Shown: one piece after another, positions 26,606 to 35,647 of the stretch
How the letters are laid out: the number at the start of each line of letters is the position of its first letter
How positions within the stretch are numbered: position 1 is the first letter of the stretch
Assembly (NCBI RefSeq): GCF_900104845.1
Contig: NZ_FNSR01000003.1
Coordinates: 1,024,779-1,088,778 of the forward strand
Direction of reading: 5' to 3'
Origin: Paraburkholderia caballeronis
GTDB lineage: Bacteria; Pseudomonadota; Gammaproteobacteria; Burkholderiales; Burkholderiaceae
Length of the DNA: 64,000 nt
Translations under genes and position numbers: made by a program
Notes under the pieces: generated by a model
What the model saw: only the letters and a program-made list of their open reading frames with translations
Told to the model about the DNA's origin: nothing
Database searches by the model: none

Positions 26606-28138
26606 TCAGCTCTTGGCCTTCGGCATCTGCGACACGAGCGACAGCCCGATGTCCATCCCCTCGACCTGGAAGTGCGGAATGATGAAGAGCTTGATGCGGA
26701 AGAAACCGGGGTTGTCCTCGATGTCCTCGACCGTCACCTTCGCCTCGCGCAACGGGTGCGACGCCTGCAATTCGTCGCCCGGATCCTTCATCTCGGTCAC
26801 CAGACCCTTGATCCAGTTGTTGAGTTCCAGTTCGAGCAGGCGGCGGTCCTTGGTGGTGCCGATGTTTTCGCGCTGGATCAGCTTCAGGTAATGCGCGATG
26901 CGCGACAGCAGGAAGATGTACGGCAGGCGCGCGTTGATGCGGCTGTTCGCCGTCGCTTCCTTCGTTTCGTACAGCGAGGGCTTCTGCGTCGAGTTGGCCG
27001 AGAAGAAGCACGCGAAGTCGTGATTCTTGTAGAACGACAGCGGAATGAAGCCCAGATTCGCGAACTCGAACTCGCGCGTCTCGGGAATCAGCACTTCGGT
27101 CGGGATCTTGGCCTGCGCACCGGTACCGAGGTCATACAGGTGAACCGGCAGGTCCTCGACCTTGCCGCCGGCCTGCGGACCGCGAATCTGCACGCACCAG
27201 CCGTTGTTCACGAAGCTGCGGCTCATGTTGGCCGCGAACGCAAACGACGCGTTGACCCACAGGTACTTGTCGTGGTCCGGGCCTTTCACCGCTTCCTCGT
27301 AACCGAAGGCGCGCACCGGCACCGTGTCCTTGCCGTACGGCAGACGACCCAGCACGCGCGGCATCGTCAGGCCCACATAACGGGCGTCGTCGGTGTCGCG
27401 GAAGCTCTTCCACTTGATGTACTCGGCGCGATCGAAGTAGTTGCCGATATCCTGGATCGCGGCCACTTCCTCCATCGACGTCTTGCCGAAGAACGCCGCG
27501 CCCACCGAACCGATGAACGGCATGTGCGCCGCGGCCGCGACCTTCGAGATATTGCGCAGCAGCGCGATATCGATCGGCGAGTTCTCGAATTCGAAATCGC
27601 TGATCAGCGCGCTGATCGGCTGGCCGCCCGGCGTGTCGTATTCCTCGACGTACGTGAGGCGATACAGCCCGCTCTGGATCACTTCCGGCGTGTCCTCGAA
27701 GTCCCGCTGCAGCGCGTCCTTCGACACGTCGAGCACTTCGATCCGCGCGTTGCGGCGGAAGTCGGTGCGCGAAACCAGCATCTTCAGACCGCGCCAGCGC
27801 CCTTCGAGCGCCTGGAATTCCGGCGAGTGCATCACCGCATCGAGCTGGCGGCTGATCTGCCGGTCGATCTGGCCGATATGGAAGTCCAGCAGCGACTTGT
27901 CCAGCCGCTCGACCGGCTGGCTCGACTTCGCGACGAGATCGAGAAACGCGCTCATGCCGCGCGCGATCCGCTCGTCGGCGGACGCTTCGGAAAGCGTGTC
28001 GTTGTCACGGAAGGCTTCGAGCGGCCGCGCCTCGGTGACGGGTTTCAGGTTGATCTTGCTGCACAGCGATTCGTACACGCTGCCCTGTTCGAGCACGACG
28101 GTTTGTGTCGCGCCCTGTTGCGATTCATTCTGTTTCAT
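26606..28138 (-). CDS. tssC: T6SS sheath large subunit TssC, T6SS-2
   Basis: The 510-aa sheath protein is nearly colinear with TssC-1. It contains LLDFHIGQIDRQISRQLD, AAHMPFIGSVGAAFFGK, LGRLPYGKDT and the same C-terminal MDIGLSLVSQMPKAKS. The ATG at 28138 follows AGGACA, as in T6SS-1. The gene lies 72 bp after tssB-2. High similarity of both sheath subunits suggests a shared ancestry of the clusters and possible cross-assembly. Confidence 0.96.
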   Translation of the reverse strand: MKQNESQQGATQTVVLEQGSVYESLCSKINLKPVTEARPLEAFRDNDTLSEASADERIARGMSAFLDLVAKSSQPVERLDKSLLDFHIGQIDRQISRQLDAVMHSPEFQALEGRWRGLKMLVSRTDFRRNARIEVLDVSKDALQRDFEDTPEVIQSGLYRLTYVEEYDTPGGQPISALISDFEFENSPIDIALLRNISKVAAAAHMPFIGSVGAAFFGKTSMEEVAAIQDIGNYFDRAEYIKWKSFRDTDDARYVGLTMPRVLGRLPYGKDTVPVRAFGYEEAVKGPDHDKYLWVNASFAFAANMSRSFVNNGWCVQIRGPQAGGKVEDLPVHLYDLGTGAQAKIPTEVLIPETREFEFANLGFIPLSFYKNHDFACFFSANSTQKPSLYETKEATANSRINARLPYIFLLSRIAHYLKLIQRENIGTTKDRRLLELELNNWIKGLVTEMKDPGDELQASHPLREAKVTVEDIEDNPGFFRIKLFIIPHFQVEGMDIGLSLVSQMPKAKS

Positions 28139-28210
28139 TGACTGTCCTGTGCTGGTCTCTAACGCCACCTGACTGCGAAATGCGGTGAAAATCCGGGCGG
28201 CCTTTGGCGC

Positions 28211-28723
28211 TTAAGCGTGGCCTTCGGGCTGCGTGGCCGCGGTCGCCACCTGCGCGAGTTCGCTGCGCAGCTTTTCGGAAAGCCCCTTGTCCTTCAGGAC
28301 TTTTTCGAGTTCGCGACGGAACGTGGCGTTATCGAGCAGGTTCGACTTCAGGTCGCGCAGCAGATTGCGCATCGCGAGCAGCGCACGCAGTTCCGGAACC
28401 TGGCGGGCGACCTGCTCCGGCTCGAAGTCCTTCATCGAACGGAACGACAGGTTGACCGGCAGTTCCGAGCCGTCGCCGACCAGCGTGTTTTCCGCCGCGT
28501 ACTTCAGGTCCGGCGCATGGTCGGCGAGCACGGAGTCGAAGTTGTTCTTGTCGATATTGACTTTCTTGCGTTCGGCCAGCGGCGACTGCTCGCGGCCCGC
28601 GCTGAAGTCTCCCGCCACCAGCAACTTGAGCGGCAGTTCCATCTTTTTCTGCGCGCCGCCCGTATGCAGGTCGAGTGTTATCGAGACCCGGCTTTTAGGA
28701 ATTTCCCGCTGGAAGCTGTCCAT
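28211..28723 (-). CDS. tssB: T6SS sheath small subunit TssB, T6SS-2
   Basis: The 170-aa product starts MDSFQREIPKSR and carries the family block ELPVNLSFRSMKDFEPEQVA and LLRDLKSNLLDNATFRREL. An AAGGA ribosome site precedes the ATG. It heads the leftward T6SS-2 operon, mirroring T6SS-1. Confidence 0.95.
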   Translation of the reverse strand: MDSFQREIPKSRVSITLDLHTGGAQKKMELPLKLLVAGDFSAGREQSPLAERKKVNIDKNNFDSVLADHAPDLKYAAENTLVGDGSELPVNLSFRSMKDFEPEQVARQVPELRALLAMRNLLRDLKSNLLDNATFRRELEKVLKDKGLSEKLRSELAQVATAATQPEGHA

Positions 28724-29350
28724 CTATTTTCCTTAACAATGAGGGAGGTTCACCATCTCCGCACGAATCAACCGCCACCACGCTGAAGCTCCGGCACGCG
28801 CAACGCGAATACCTTTTCTGACAGCGTGCATGCCGTGGTTTCATTCTTGCGACTCTCTTTACCGGGCGCCATTAAACATGTTTACCGGAATTACGTCAAA
28901 GCCCGCCAACGAGAATCCGAAATACATCAACCATCAAATACTCCCAGCCTCATCGGGGAAATTTTTTGCACAACCCCTTCAACCACGCCAGCCCCAGCCC
29001 ATTCGACCCACGACCTTATTGGCCGCATAAAACCACAAAATATCATTCATAATCAATAAACTACAATAATTCAAATTGATTTTCATCAATAAACATCGGC
29101 ATGCGATATGCGGGATATCTATCTCATTAATTTTATTTTTCAGAATTAACAATCCTGCAACCCTTTATTTACCCGACTCTTTAAAAATTCGCTATGCTTC
29201 GCGGAAATAAACCGCATCCACCTTAAGACCGACGATAACAATACACAGACCAAACTTTTCAGACCGGGCACCTGTTCGAACATTAAACGGCGACAAAGCC
29301 GCATACGGGAGCATCGAGTTAGCCGGGTCTGCATTTACCTATGTGCGTGC
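28724..29350. promoter_or_regulatory. AT-rich divergent promoter region of T6SS-2
   Basis: This 627-bp region separates tssB-2 from tssL-2. From about 28910 to 29180 it is much more AT-rich than the flanks, including TAATTTTATTTTTC. I see no remnant of tssK here, although tssK occupies the equivalent place in T6SS-1. Both promoters must lie within it, and the AT tract resembles the one at 19.2-19.5 kb. No ORF here is convincing. Confidence 0.5.
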
Positions 29351-30082
29351 ATGATGAGATTGCCCCTGGGCCGCAACCGGCGTACCCCTGTCACCCCCGC
29401 ATCGGACATCGCGGCCTCGCGAGAAGCGGGGATGCGTGATCTGCTGCGCGATACCGCGCTGCTGGTGACGTCGCTCGCGAGCGGCGGCGCCGTGCCGGAC
29501 GCCACTTCGTTTCGCCAGCGCTGCCGGCAGATCACGGGGCTGTTGGCCGAAGCCCTGGAGCGCCTCGGTTATCCCGAAGACGTGCGGCGCGAGGCGCTGG
29601 TCGCCCAATGCGGCGTGCTCGACGAGATGGCGTTGCGCTATCTGCCCGCCGCAGCCCGAATCGACTGGGAGCAACGGCCGATGCAGGTCGAACGCTTTTC
29701 GATCCATGACGCCGGCCGGCGCGTCATCGACTGCATCGAGACGCATCTGCAAAAAGCCTCGCCCGACGTCGATCTGCTCGAATGCTACGCGGCGATTCTC
29801 GGCATGGGATTCGTGGGCCGCTACGCCCGCGACGGGCAGGCAAAGCGCGCCGCGTTGATCGCGACGCTCAATGCCCGGTTGCAGGAGCTTCGCGCGCCGA
29901 CGGACGAACCTTTCCTGACCGATCCGGCGGGGACGCAGCTTGCCACCGGCTTTTACCGGTCGGCGCCGTGGATCATCGGCGCGCTCGCGTGCATCGCGGC
30001 CATGGCCGTATGGATTGCCGCGAACCGAACCCTCGATACGCAGTTCGCGCACATGACGCCTGCCAAGGTCGGACAGCCATGA
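29351..30082 (+). CDS. tssL: T6SS inner-membrane protein TssL (DotU type), T6SS-2
   Basis: The 243-aa product has a DotU domain (EALVAQCGVLDEMALRYLP, VDLLECYAAILGMGFVGRY) and one C-terminal membrane segment near 210-230. The N-terminus is about 25 residues longer than in TssL-1, and overall similarity to TssL-1 is only moderate, lower than for the sheath genes. It has no OmpA extension. The stop overlaps the next start as ATGA. Confidence 0.93.
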   Translation: MMRLPLGRNRRTPVTPASDIAASREAGMRDLLRDTALLVTSLASGGAVPDATSFRQRCRQITGLLAEALERLGYPEDVRREALVAQCGVLDEMALRYLPAAARIDWEQRPMQVERFSIHDAGRRVIDCIETHLQKASPDVDLLECYAAILGMGFVGRYARDGQAKRAALIATLNARLQELRAPTDEPFLTDPAGTQLATGFYRSAPWIIGALACIAAMAVWIAANRTLDTQFAHMTPAKVGQP

Positions 30083-31890
30083 AGTCCGATCTGCCCGAAC
30101 TCGCCGCGCGTTCCACCCCGTCACAGGCAACCGGCCATGCGGGCCTCGGTTATCCGCTGCGCCTGATGATCGCGTTGGCGATCGCGCTGGCGATCGCCGT
30201 GATCTGGCTGGTGGCCAAACCCGGCTCCGGTATCGCGTCGGCGATCACGGCTGCCGTCGTCATCGTGGGCCTCGCGCCGATACTCTGGCGCACCCGGCTG
30301 CTGGCCAGCGCGCGCAGCGACAACGATCACGTGCTGGCCGCACTGGGCGCGGCAACCGCCGACATTCCGCTGCGCCTGCGCACCCGTATGCCGCTCGTGC
30401 TGGTCACGGGCGACGACCTGCCCGCGCTGTTCGACCGGCACGACGGCAAGCGGTTTGCGCACGTCGGCGACGGCGCTGTCTGGCTGCGCGTCGACCGGCC
30501 TCAGGATCTGCCCGGCATGGCGGTCGCCGTCAGACAGTGGCGTGATGGGCGCGCGCCAGACGGTGTCGTGCTGTCCGTCGCGCCCGCCCGTTATCCGGAC
30601 GCGGATCTGCTCACGCAGTCACTGCGCGTGGTGCGGCAGGCGGCGGCGGACGCCGCGCGCAGGCTCGGCTCGCGCCCGCTGCCTGGCTACGTCGCGGTCT
30701 ATCAACGGCTCTCGGCTGCAAGTGTTCCCGGCGTTTCAACCGAACTGCGGCTGGAAACAGCATCGGCCGATCTGCTCACCCCGCAGTGGTACGGCGTCTC
30801 GTCCGCTGCGGGCAGCGTGGACCCGCAGCGTTTCGAAACCGTGATACGCGCAGCCGAAAACGACGCGTGGAACGACACGCAAACCGGTGTGCCGGCCACC
30901 CGGGCGGCGGCGCTCGCGTCGGTCATCGGCTGGACGCAGCGGACGGTCATTCACGCGCTCACCGATTCGCGGCAACCCGCGACGCCGTGGCTGCTCCACG
31001 GCGTGGGCTGGATCGACTGCGGACCGGCCTGCGGGCCGGGCCATCCGTGGGAGCGCGACGTGCAGATGCGAACCGAGGTAGCTCGCGCGCACGGCGCCGC
31101 GTCGCCGCTGCCGTGGCCCCTTCCGCAGCCGCTGATCCGCACGATGCCCCGGCGGTTCTGGATGTCGCCGCGCGTCGTCGCCGTCGCTCACGCGCTCGCG
31201 TTGCTCGCGTGCGCCGCCGCCGTCGCGTTCTTCTTTTCGATGCGGCACAACCAGGCGCTGCTTGCGCGCATCGATGCGGATCTCGGCCGTTATTCGATGA
31301 TCCCGGCCGACCACGATGCCGCGAAACGCGATGCGCTGAAAGCGCTGGTGGCCGACCGGAACGAGCTACAGCGCTACGCCCGCTCGGGCGTTCCGTTGCC
31401 GCTGTCGTTCGGCATGTATCGCGGCGACCGGATGATCCCGCCGCTGAACAGCGCGATCGCGTCGTACCAGCCGCCGCCTCCGCCGCCGGAGATCGTGACG
31501 CTCGACAGCATGTCGCTCTTCGACAGCGGCAAGGCGCAGCTCAAGGACGGCTCGACCCGGGTGATGGTCAACGCGCTCGAAATGATCCGGGTGAATCCGG
31601 GCAAACGCGTGCTCGTCGCCGGTCATACGGACAACGTGGGCAATCCGGACCGCAATCTGAAGCTGTCGGCGGCGCGCGCCGAAGCCGTGCGCGACTGGCT
31701 AGTCGACGCGTCGGGCATGTCGTCCACGCAGTTCGCGATCCAGGGTTACGGCGATACGCGCCCGATTGCGGACAACGACAGCGAAGCCGGCCGGGCGAAA
31801 AACAGGCGCGTGGAAATCACGCTGGTGCCGGATGCGCAGCAGGCTCTCCCGCCGGGCGCCGCGCCGGCGGAAAAAGACCCCACGCGCTGA
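30079..31890 (+). CDS. TssM-like/OmpA chimeric T6SS protein (peptidoglycan binding)
   Basis: The 603-aa protein has two membrane segments near residues 28-72, a cytoplasmic region resembling the degenerate NTPase-like domain of TssM (LVLVTGDDLPALF, APDGVVLSVAP), a third membrane segment near 366-388, a short TssM-like periplasmic piece, and a C-terminal OmpA domain from about 474 (FDSGKAQLKDGS, VAGHTDNVGN, KNRRVEITL). OmpA domains bind peptidoglycan and anchor T6SS membrane complexes. The start overlaps the tssL-2 stop. A matching N-terminus survives in the T6SS-1 fusion at 21567. The alternative reading is an extended TagL-like anchor protein. Confidence 0.85.
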   Translation: MKSDLPELAARSTPSQATGHAGLGYPLRLMIALAIALAIAVIWLVAKPGSGIASAITAAVVIVGLAPILWRTRLLASARSDNDHVLAALGAATADIPLRLRTRMPLVLVTGDDLPALFDRHDGKRFAHVGDGAVWLRVDRPQDLPGMAVAVRQWRDGRAPDGVVLSVAPARYPDADLLTQSLRVVRQAAADAARRLGSRPLPGYVAVYQRLSAASVPGVSTELRLETASADLLTPQWYGVSSAAGSVDPQRFETVIRAAENDAWNDTQTGVPATRAAALASVIGWTQRTVIHALTDSRQPATPWLLHGVGWIDCGPACGPGHPWERDVQMRTEVARAHGAASPLPWPLPQPLIRTMPRRFWMSPRVVAVAHALALLACAAAVAFFFSMRHNQALLARIDADLGRYSMIPADHDAAKRDALKALVADRNELQRYARSGVPLPLSFGMYRGDRMIPPLNSAIASYQPPPPPPEIVTLDSMSLFDSGKAQLKDGSTRVMVNALEMIRVNPGKRVLVAGHTDNVGNPDRNLKLSAARAEAVRDWLVDASGMSSTQFAIQGYGDTRPIADNDSEAGRAKNRRVEITLVPDAQQALPPGAAPAEKDPTR

Positions 31891-31903
31891 TCGCTTTTTT
31901 TGG

Positions 31904-31953
31904 TCCCGAAGTCATCGCTTCGGGAATGGGTAGCCCGGTAGCTGATGCCGGGC
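31904..31953. repeat. Two consecutive stem-loops upstream of hcp
   Basis: TCCCGAAG/CTTCGGGA (31904-31911 and 31918-31925, 6-nt loop) is followed by GCCCGG/CCGGGC (31933-31938 and 31948-31953, 9-nt loop). Both lie between the OmpA-type gene and the hcp ribosome site. They may be processing or stabilising structures for hcp mRNA, or a leaky terminator of the upstream transcript. Confidence 0.6.
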
Positions 31954-31982
31954 GATTGTCGCAGTAGAAATGGAGTGAAGAA

Positions 31983-32468
31983 ATGGCAATTCCGGCATAC
32001 CTGTGGCTCAAGGACGATGGCGGCGCAGACATCAAGGGTTCCGTGACCGTCCAGGGGCGTGAAGGCAGCGTCGAGATCACCGCGTTCAAGCACGACCTGC
32101 ATATTCCGACCGATGGCAACACCGGCAAGCTGACCGGCACGCGCGTTCACGCGCCGATCACGCTGACCAAGGAAACCGACGCGGCGACGCCGTATCTCTA
32201 CAAGGCCGTCACGAGCGGGCAGACGTTGAAGTCGGCCGAGATCAAGTGGTACAGGATCGACGACGCCGGCAAGGAAAAGGAGTACTTCAACACGAAACTC
32301 GAAGACGTGAAGGTCGTCTCGGTCAAGCCGGTGATGCACGACATCAAGAACCCGGACTACGAGAAGCACAACCACCTCGAAGAAGTCGAGCTGCGCTACG
32401 AGAAGATCACGTGGTCGTACAAGGACGGCAACATCATCCACGCCGACACCTGGAACGAGCGTTCCTGA
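31983..32468 (+). CDS. hcp: T6SS tube protein Hcp, T6SS-2
   Basis: Hcp hexamers stack into the tube expelled by the T6SS. The 161-aa product starts MAIPAYLWLKDDGGADIKG and has the conserved HDLHIPTD, HAPITLTKETD and VSVKPVMHDIK motifs. A GGAG ribosome site precedes the ATG. It is the only hcp in the window; the T6SS-1 copy seems lost to the deletion at 21.8 kb. Hairpins flank it on both sides. Confidence 0.96.
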   Translation: MAIPAYLWLKDDGGADIKGSVTVQGREGSVEITAFKHDLHIPTDGNTGKLTGTRVHAPITLTKETDAATPYLYKAVTSGQTLKSAEIKWYRIDDAGKEKEYFNTKLEDVKVVSVKPVMHDIKNPDYEKHNHLEEVELRYEKITWSYKDGNIIHADTWNERS

Positions 32469-32485
32469 TCGGCGCCACGATGTCC

Positions 32486-32580
32486 GGACGCCGCCGCACA
32501 AGGCGGCGTCCCCTGCCGGTTCGCCCCGCGCGAGCCGGTCTTTTCTCCTCCACGGGGGGCGCGTTCAACAGGCGCGCCCC
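32486..32580. repeat. Two stem-loops between hcp and clpV
   Basis: GGACGCCGCC at 32486-32495 pairs with 32502-32511 (10-bp perfect stem, 6-nt loop). GGGGCGCG at 32556-32563 pairs with 32573-32580 (9-nt loop). The first lies 17 bp after the hcp stop and has no T-tract. They probably define the 3' end or the stability of the hcp message and lower clpV expression relative to hcp. Confidence 0.6.
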
Positions 32581-32610
32581 GCTTCATTCCTGCGTGCCAG
32601 CAGCCAGAAC

Positions 32611-35343
32611 ATGATCCTGCACAACGACCGAAACCCCGCTTCCCGGGACGCCAGCCAGCTTCTGCAAAGGCTCAATCCTCATTGCGCGAAAACGCTTGAG
32701 GCCGCGGCAAGCCTGTGCCAGACGCGGTTCGCGGACGAGATTTCGGTCGAACACTGGCTGCTCAAGCTGATCGAGGCCGGAGATGGCGATATCCCGGCCA
32801 TCATGAACCACTACGAGCTGAACGTCGATGCCGTATGGGATGCGCTGCTCAACGCGATCGAACACACGCCGCGCAACCTGCGCGGCCGCCCCAGCATTTC
32901 GCTGCAACTCGCGTCGGTGCTGCAGGATGCCTGGTCTCATGCGCTGTCCCGCGATGTCAGCGGCGAAGCGACCATCCGTTCCGGCCACGTCATGCAGGCG
33001 ATCATCGAGGCGCCCTACGTGCTGCGCACGACCAACGCGTGGCAGTTGCTGTCGGTAAGCAGCGCGCAGATCGATCGCCTGCTGCCGCGCCTTGGCGCGC
33101 GAACCTGCGAGAGCCAGCCGGAGGAGCCGGACGAGGCAGCCGCTCCCGCGCATCTTGCGACGGCGACTGAAAACGCTGCCGTCATTCCCGCATCGGAACA
33201 GAAAGGCGGGCAAACGGCGAAGCGCAACGTGGAAGGCGACGCGCTCGGCCGCTTCGCGCTCGACCTGACCGAAAAAGCACGTCGCGGCGACATCGATCCC
33301 GTGTTCGGACGCGACCGCGAGATCCAGCAGATGGTCGACGTGCTCGCGCGCCGCCGCAAGAACAACCCTATTCTCGTGGGCGAGCCGGGTGTCGGTAAAA
33401 CCGCGCTCGTCGAGGGCCTGGCGCTTCGCGTGGCCGAGGGCACGGTGCCGAACGCGATCCGCGACGTGCGCATCCTCACGCTCGATCTGGGCCTGTTGCA
33501 GGCAGGCGCGGGCGTCAAGGGCGAGTTCGAGCAGCGGCTGAAGAATGTGATCGACGAAGTGCAGGCCTCGCCCACGCCGATCCTGCTGTTCATCGACGAA
33601 GCCCACACGTTGATCGGCGCGGGCAACACCGCGGGCGGCTCGGATGCGGCCAACCTGCTCAAGCCCGCGCTCGCGCGCGGCGAACTGCGCACGATCGCCG
33701 CGACCACCTGGTCCGAATACAAGGAATACTTCGAGCGCGACGCCGCGCTCGAACGGCGCTTCCAGATGATCAAGGTCGACGAGCCTGATGATGCGGCCGC
33801 CTGCCTGATGCTGCGGGGCCTGAAGGAACGCTACGCGAAGTATCACGACGTGCACATCCGCGACGAGGCGCTGGTCGCCGCCGTGAAGCTGTCGCGCCGC
33901 TATATCCCGGCCCGGCAGTTGCCGGACAAGGCGGTCGACCTGATCGACACGGCCGCTGCGCGCGTGCGCATGGGGCTGGAATCGCCGCCGGCCGAATTGC
34001 AGCGCGCCCGCGCCACGGTCGCCGCGCTTGAGCTGGAACGCACCACGCTCGAAGACGACGAACGCGCCGGGATCGAAGGCGTGCAGGAACGTCGTGCGGA
34101 ACTGGACGCGGCACTCGTCGACGCCAGGGCCGAACAGGAGAGCCTGAAGGATCGTTACGGCGAAGAACTTGGCCTCGTGCAGAGGCTGCTCGAACAGCGC
34201 GATGCCGCGGCGGCCGGCGGCCATGCCGCCCTGGCGCAGACGCAGAACGCGCTCGCGCGCGCACAGGGAAAATCGCCGCTGATCTTCGCGGACGTGGACG
34301 CCCAGGCGATTGCGCGGGTCGTCGCCGAATGGACCGGCGTGCCGGTCGGCAACCTCATGGAAGACGAACTCCAGGGACTCCTCGCGCTCGAAACCCAGCT
34401 TGCGACACGCGTCGTCGCGCAGGACGACGCGCTCGCCGCGCTCGCACAAAGCCTGCGCACCGCGAAGGCCGGCCTGAAAAACGAGCACTCGCCGCTCGGC
34501 GTGTTCCTGCTCTCGGGGCCGTCGGGTGTCGGCAAGACGGAGACCGCGCTGGCGCTCGCCGACCTGCTCTTCGGCGGCGAGGCCGCGCTCACGACGATCA
34601 ACATGTCGGAGTATCAGGAATCGCATACCGTCTCGCAACTCAAGGGGTCGCCGCCGGGTTATGTGGGTTACGGGCGCGGCGGCATCCTGACCGAAGCCGT
34701 GCGCCAGCGACCCTACAGCGTGGTGCTGCTCGACGAGGTCGAAAAGGCGCATCGCGACGTGCTGGACATCTTCTACCAGGTGTTCGACCGCGGCACGATG
34801 CGCGACGGCGAGGGCCGCGAGATCGACTTCAGCAACTGCGTGATCCTGATGACGTCGAACCTCGGCAGCGCGGACATTCATGAACAGGTGGCAGCCGAAC
34901 CCGCGATTGCTCAAGCCGCGCTCCTCGATGCGATCCATCCGCAGCTCGTCGCGCATTTCCAGCCCGCGCTGCTCGCGCGATTCCAGACACTGGTCTATCG
35001 CCCGCTCGACGTCGAGGCGCTGAAGGCCATCGTGCGCATGAAACTGGACAAGATTGGCGAACGCCTGCGCCGGCAGCACGACGTCGAACTGGTTTGCGAA
35101 GATTCGCTCATCGGCGCGATGGCCGAATTGAGCTTCGCGCGCGAGTCCGGCGCGCGCAACGTGGACGCGTTCCTGAACCAGCGCGTGCTGCCTGAAGTCT
35201 CGCGCGAACTGTTGACGCGTTTGGTCAGCGGTATCGCGCCGGCGAAGATCGCACTCTCCAGTTCGGCCGAAGGCAGCCTGACGATCGATTTCGTCGATCG
35301 CGGTGTCCAGGCCGCGCAGGTGTCGGAGATGCGGACGGCTTGA
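32611..35343 (+). CDS. clpV: T6SS sheath-recycling ATPase ClpV (TssH), T6SS-2
   Basis: ClpV disassembles contracted TssBC sheaths. The 910-aa product has a Clp N-domain (about 20-160), a first AAA+ module with Walker A GEPGVGKT (257-264) and Walker B LLFIDEAH, a middle coiled-coil region near 430-550, and a second AAA+ module with Walker A GPSGVGKT (636-643), followed by the D2-small domain. Length is normal and the gene is intact. The start has only a weak ribosome site behind two hairpins. It closes the T6SS-2 rightward operon. The T6SS-1 copy is the truncated fusion at 21567. Confidence 0.96.
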   Translation: MILHNDRNPASRDASQLLQRLNPHCAKTLEAAASLCQTRFADEISVEHWLLKLIEAGDGDIPAIMNHYELNVDAVWDALLNAIEHTPRNLRGRPSISLQLASVLQDAWSHALSRDVSGEATIRSGHVMQAIIEAPYVLRTTNAWQLLSVSSAQIDRLLPRLGARTCESQPEEPDEAAAPAHLATATENAAVIPASEQKGGQTAKRNVEGDALGRFALDLTEKARRGDIDPVFGRDREIQQMVDVLARRRKNNPILVGEPGVGKTALVEGLALRVAEGTVPNAIRDVRILTLDLGLLQAGAGVKGEFEQRLKNVIDEVQASPTPILLFIDEAHTLIGAGNTAGGSDAANLLKPALARGELRTIAATTWSEYKEYFERDAALERRFQMIKVDEPDDAAACLMLRGLKERYAKYHDVHIRDEALVAAVKLSRRYIPARQLPDKAVDLIDTAAARVRMGLESPPAELQRARATVAALELERTTLEDDERAGIEGVQERRAELDAALVDARAEQESLKDRYGEELGLVQRLLEQRDAAAAGGHAALAQTQNALARAQGKSPLIFADVDAQAIARVVAEWTGVPVGNLMEDELQGLLALETQLATRVVAQDDALAALAQSLRTAKAGLKNEHSPLGVFLLSGPSGVGKTETALALADLLFGGEAALTTINMSEYQESHTVSQLKGSPPGYVGYGRGGILTEAVRQRPYSVVLLDEVEKAHRDVLDIFYQVFDRGTMRDGEGREIDFSNCVILMTSNLGSADIHEQVAAEPAIAQAALLDAIHPQLVAHFQPALLARFQTLVYRPLDVEALKAIVRMKLDKIGERLRRQHDVELVCEDSLIGAMAELSFARESGARNVDAFLNQRVLPEVSRELLTRLVSGIAPAKIALSSSAEGSLTIDFVDRGVQAAQVSEMRTA

Positions 35344-35362
35344 GGAGAGCAGCGCCGGGTTC

Positions 35363-35399
35363 ACCGGCCTGCTGCTTGTCGTGCCGCACACAGGCCGGT
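35363..35399. terminator. Candidate bidirectional terminator after clpV (weak)
   Basis: ACCGGCCTG at 35363-35371 pairs with CAGGCCGGT at 35391-35399 across 19 nt, between convergent clpV and lysR. A second small GC stem (CGGGGG/CCCCCG) lies at 35424-35444. No T-run follows, so efficiency is doubtful. The rest of 35344-35647 shows no gene. Confidence 0.4.
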
Positions 35400-35647
35400 C
35401 AGCGATGTTCCATTCTGCGGCAACGGGGGTGCTCGTCCCCCCCGCTCAATGTCAAAACCAACGCCCTCGTCTATCGGATATCAACGGGATGCTTGCGAGC
35501 GCCTCGGCGCCCCGTCCTGATCGCCCCCCAACCTGCAAAGCGAGTAAGCCACCGGACCGGACGACGTAGGCCGAAGCCTCGTTCATTGCTAGTGGTCGCC
35601 AGGTCGGCTTGACAGTTAGTTGCGATTCTAAAAGGCCGTCCACAGCC

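Noticed and set aside
28786..28810. Possible sigma-54 -24/-12 promoter (GGCACG with GC 12 bp later) near tssB-2
   Set aside because: Only the minimal GG and GC positions fit, the TTGC part is missing, and such matches are frequent in GC-rich DNA.
29146..29334. 62-codon minus-strand ORF in the T6SS-2 divergent region, considered as a remnant of tssK or a small gene
   Set aside because: No TssK motif is present and no ribosome site or conserved pattern is visible. The AT-rich region is better read as regulatory.
32584..35391. Minus-strand open frame of 935 codons opposite clpV
   Set aside because: It is a shadow of a strongly conserved AAA+ gene. Its product is rich in Arg, Gln, Val and His, as expected from antisense of GC-biased codons, with no recognisable domain.
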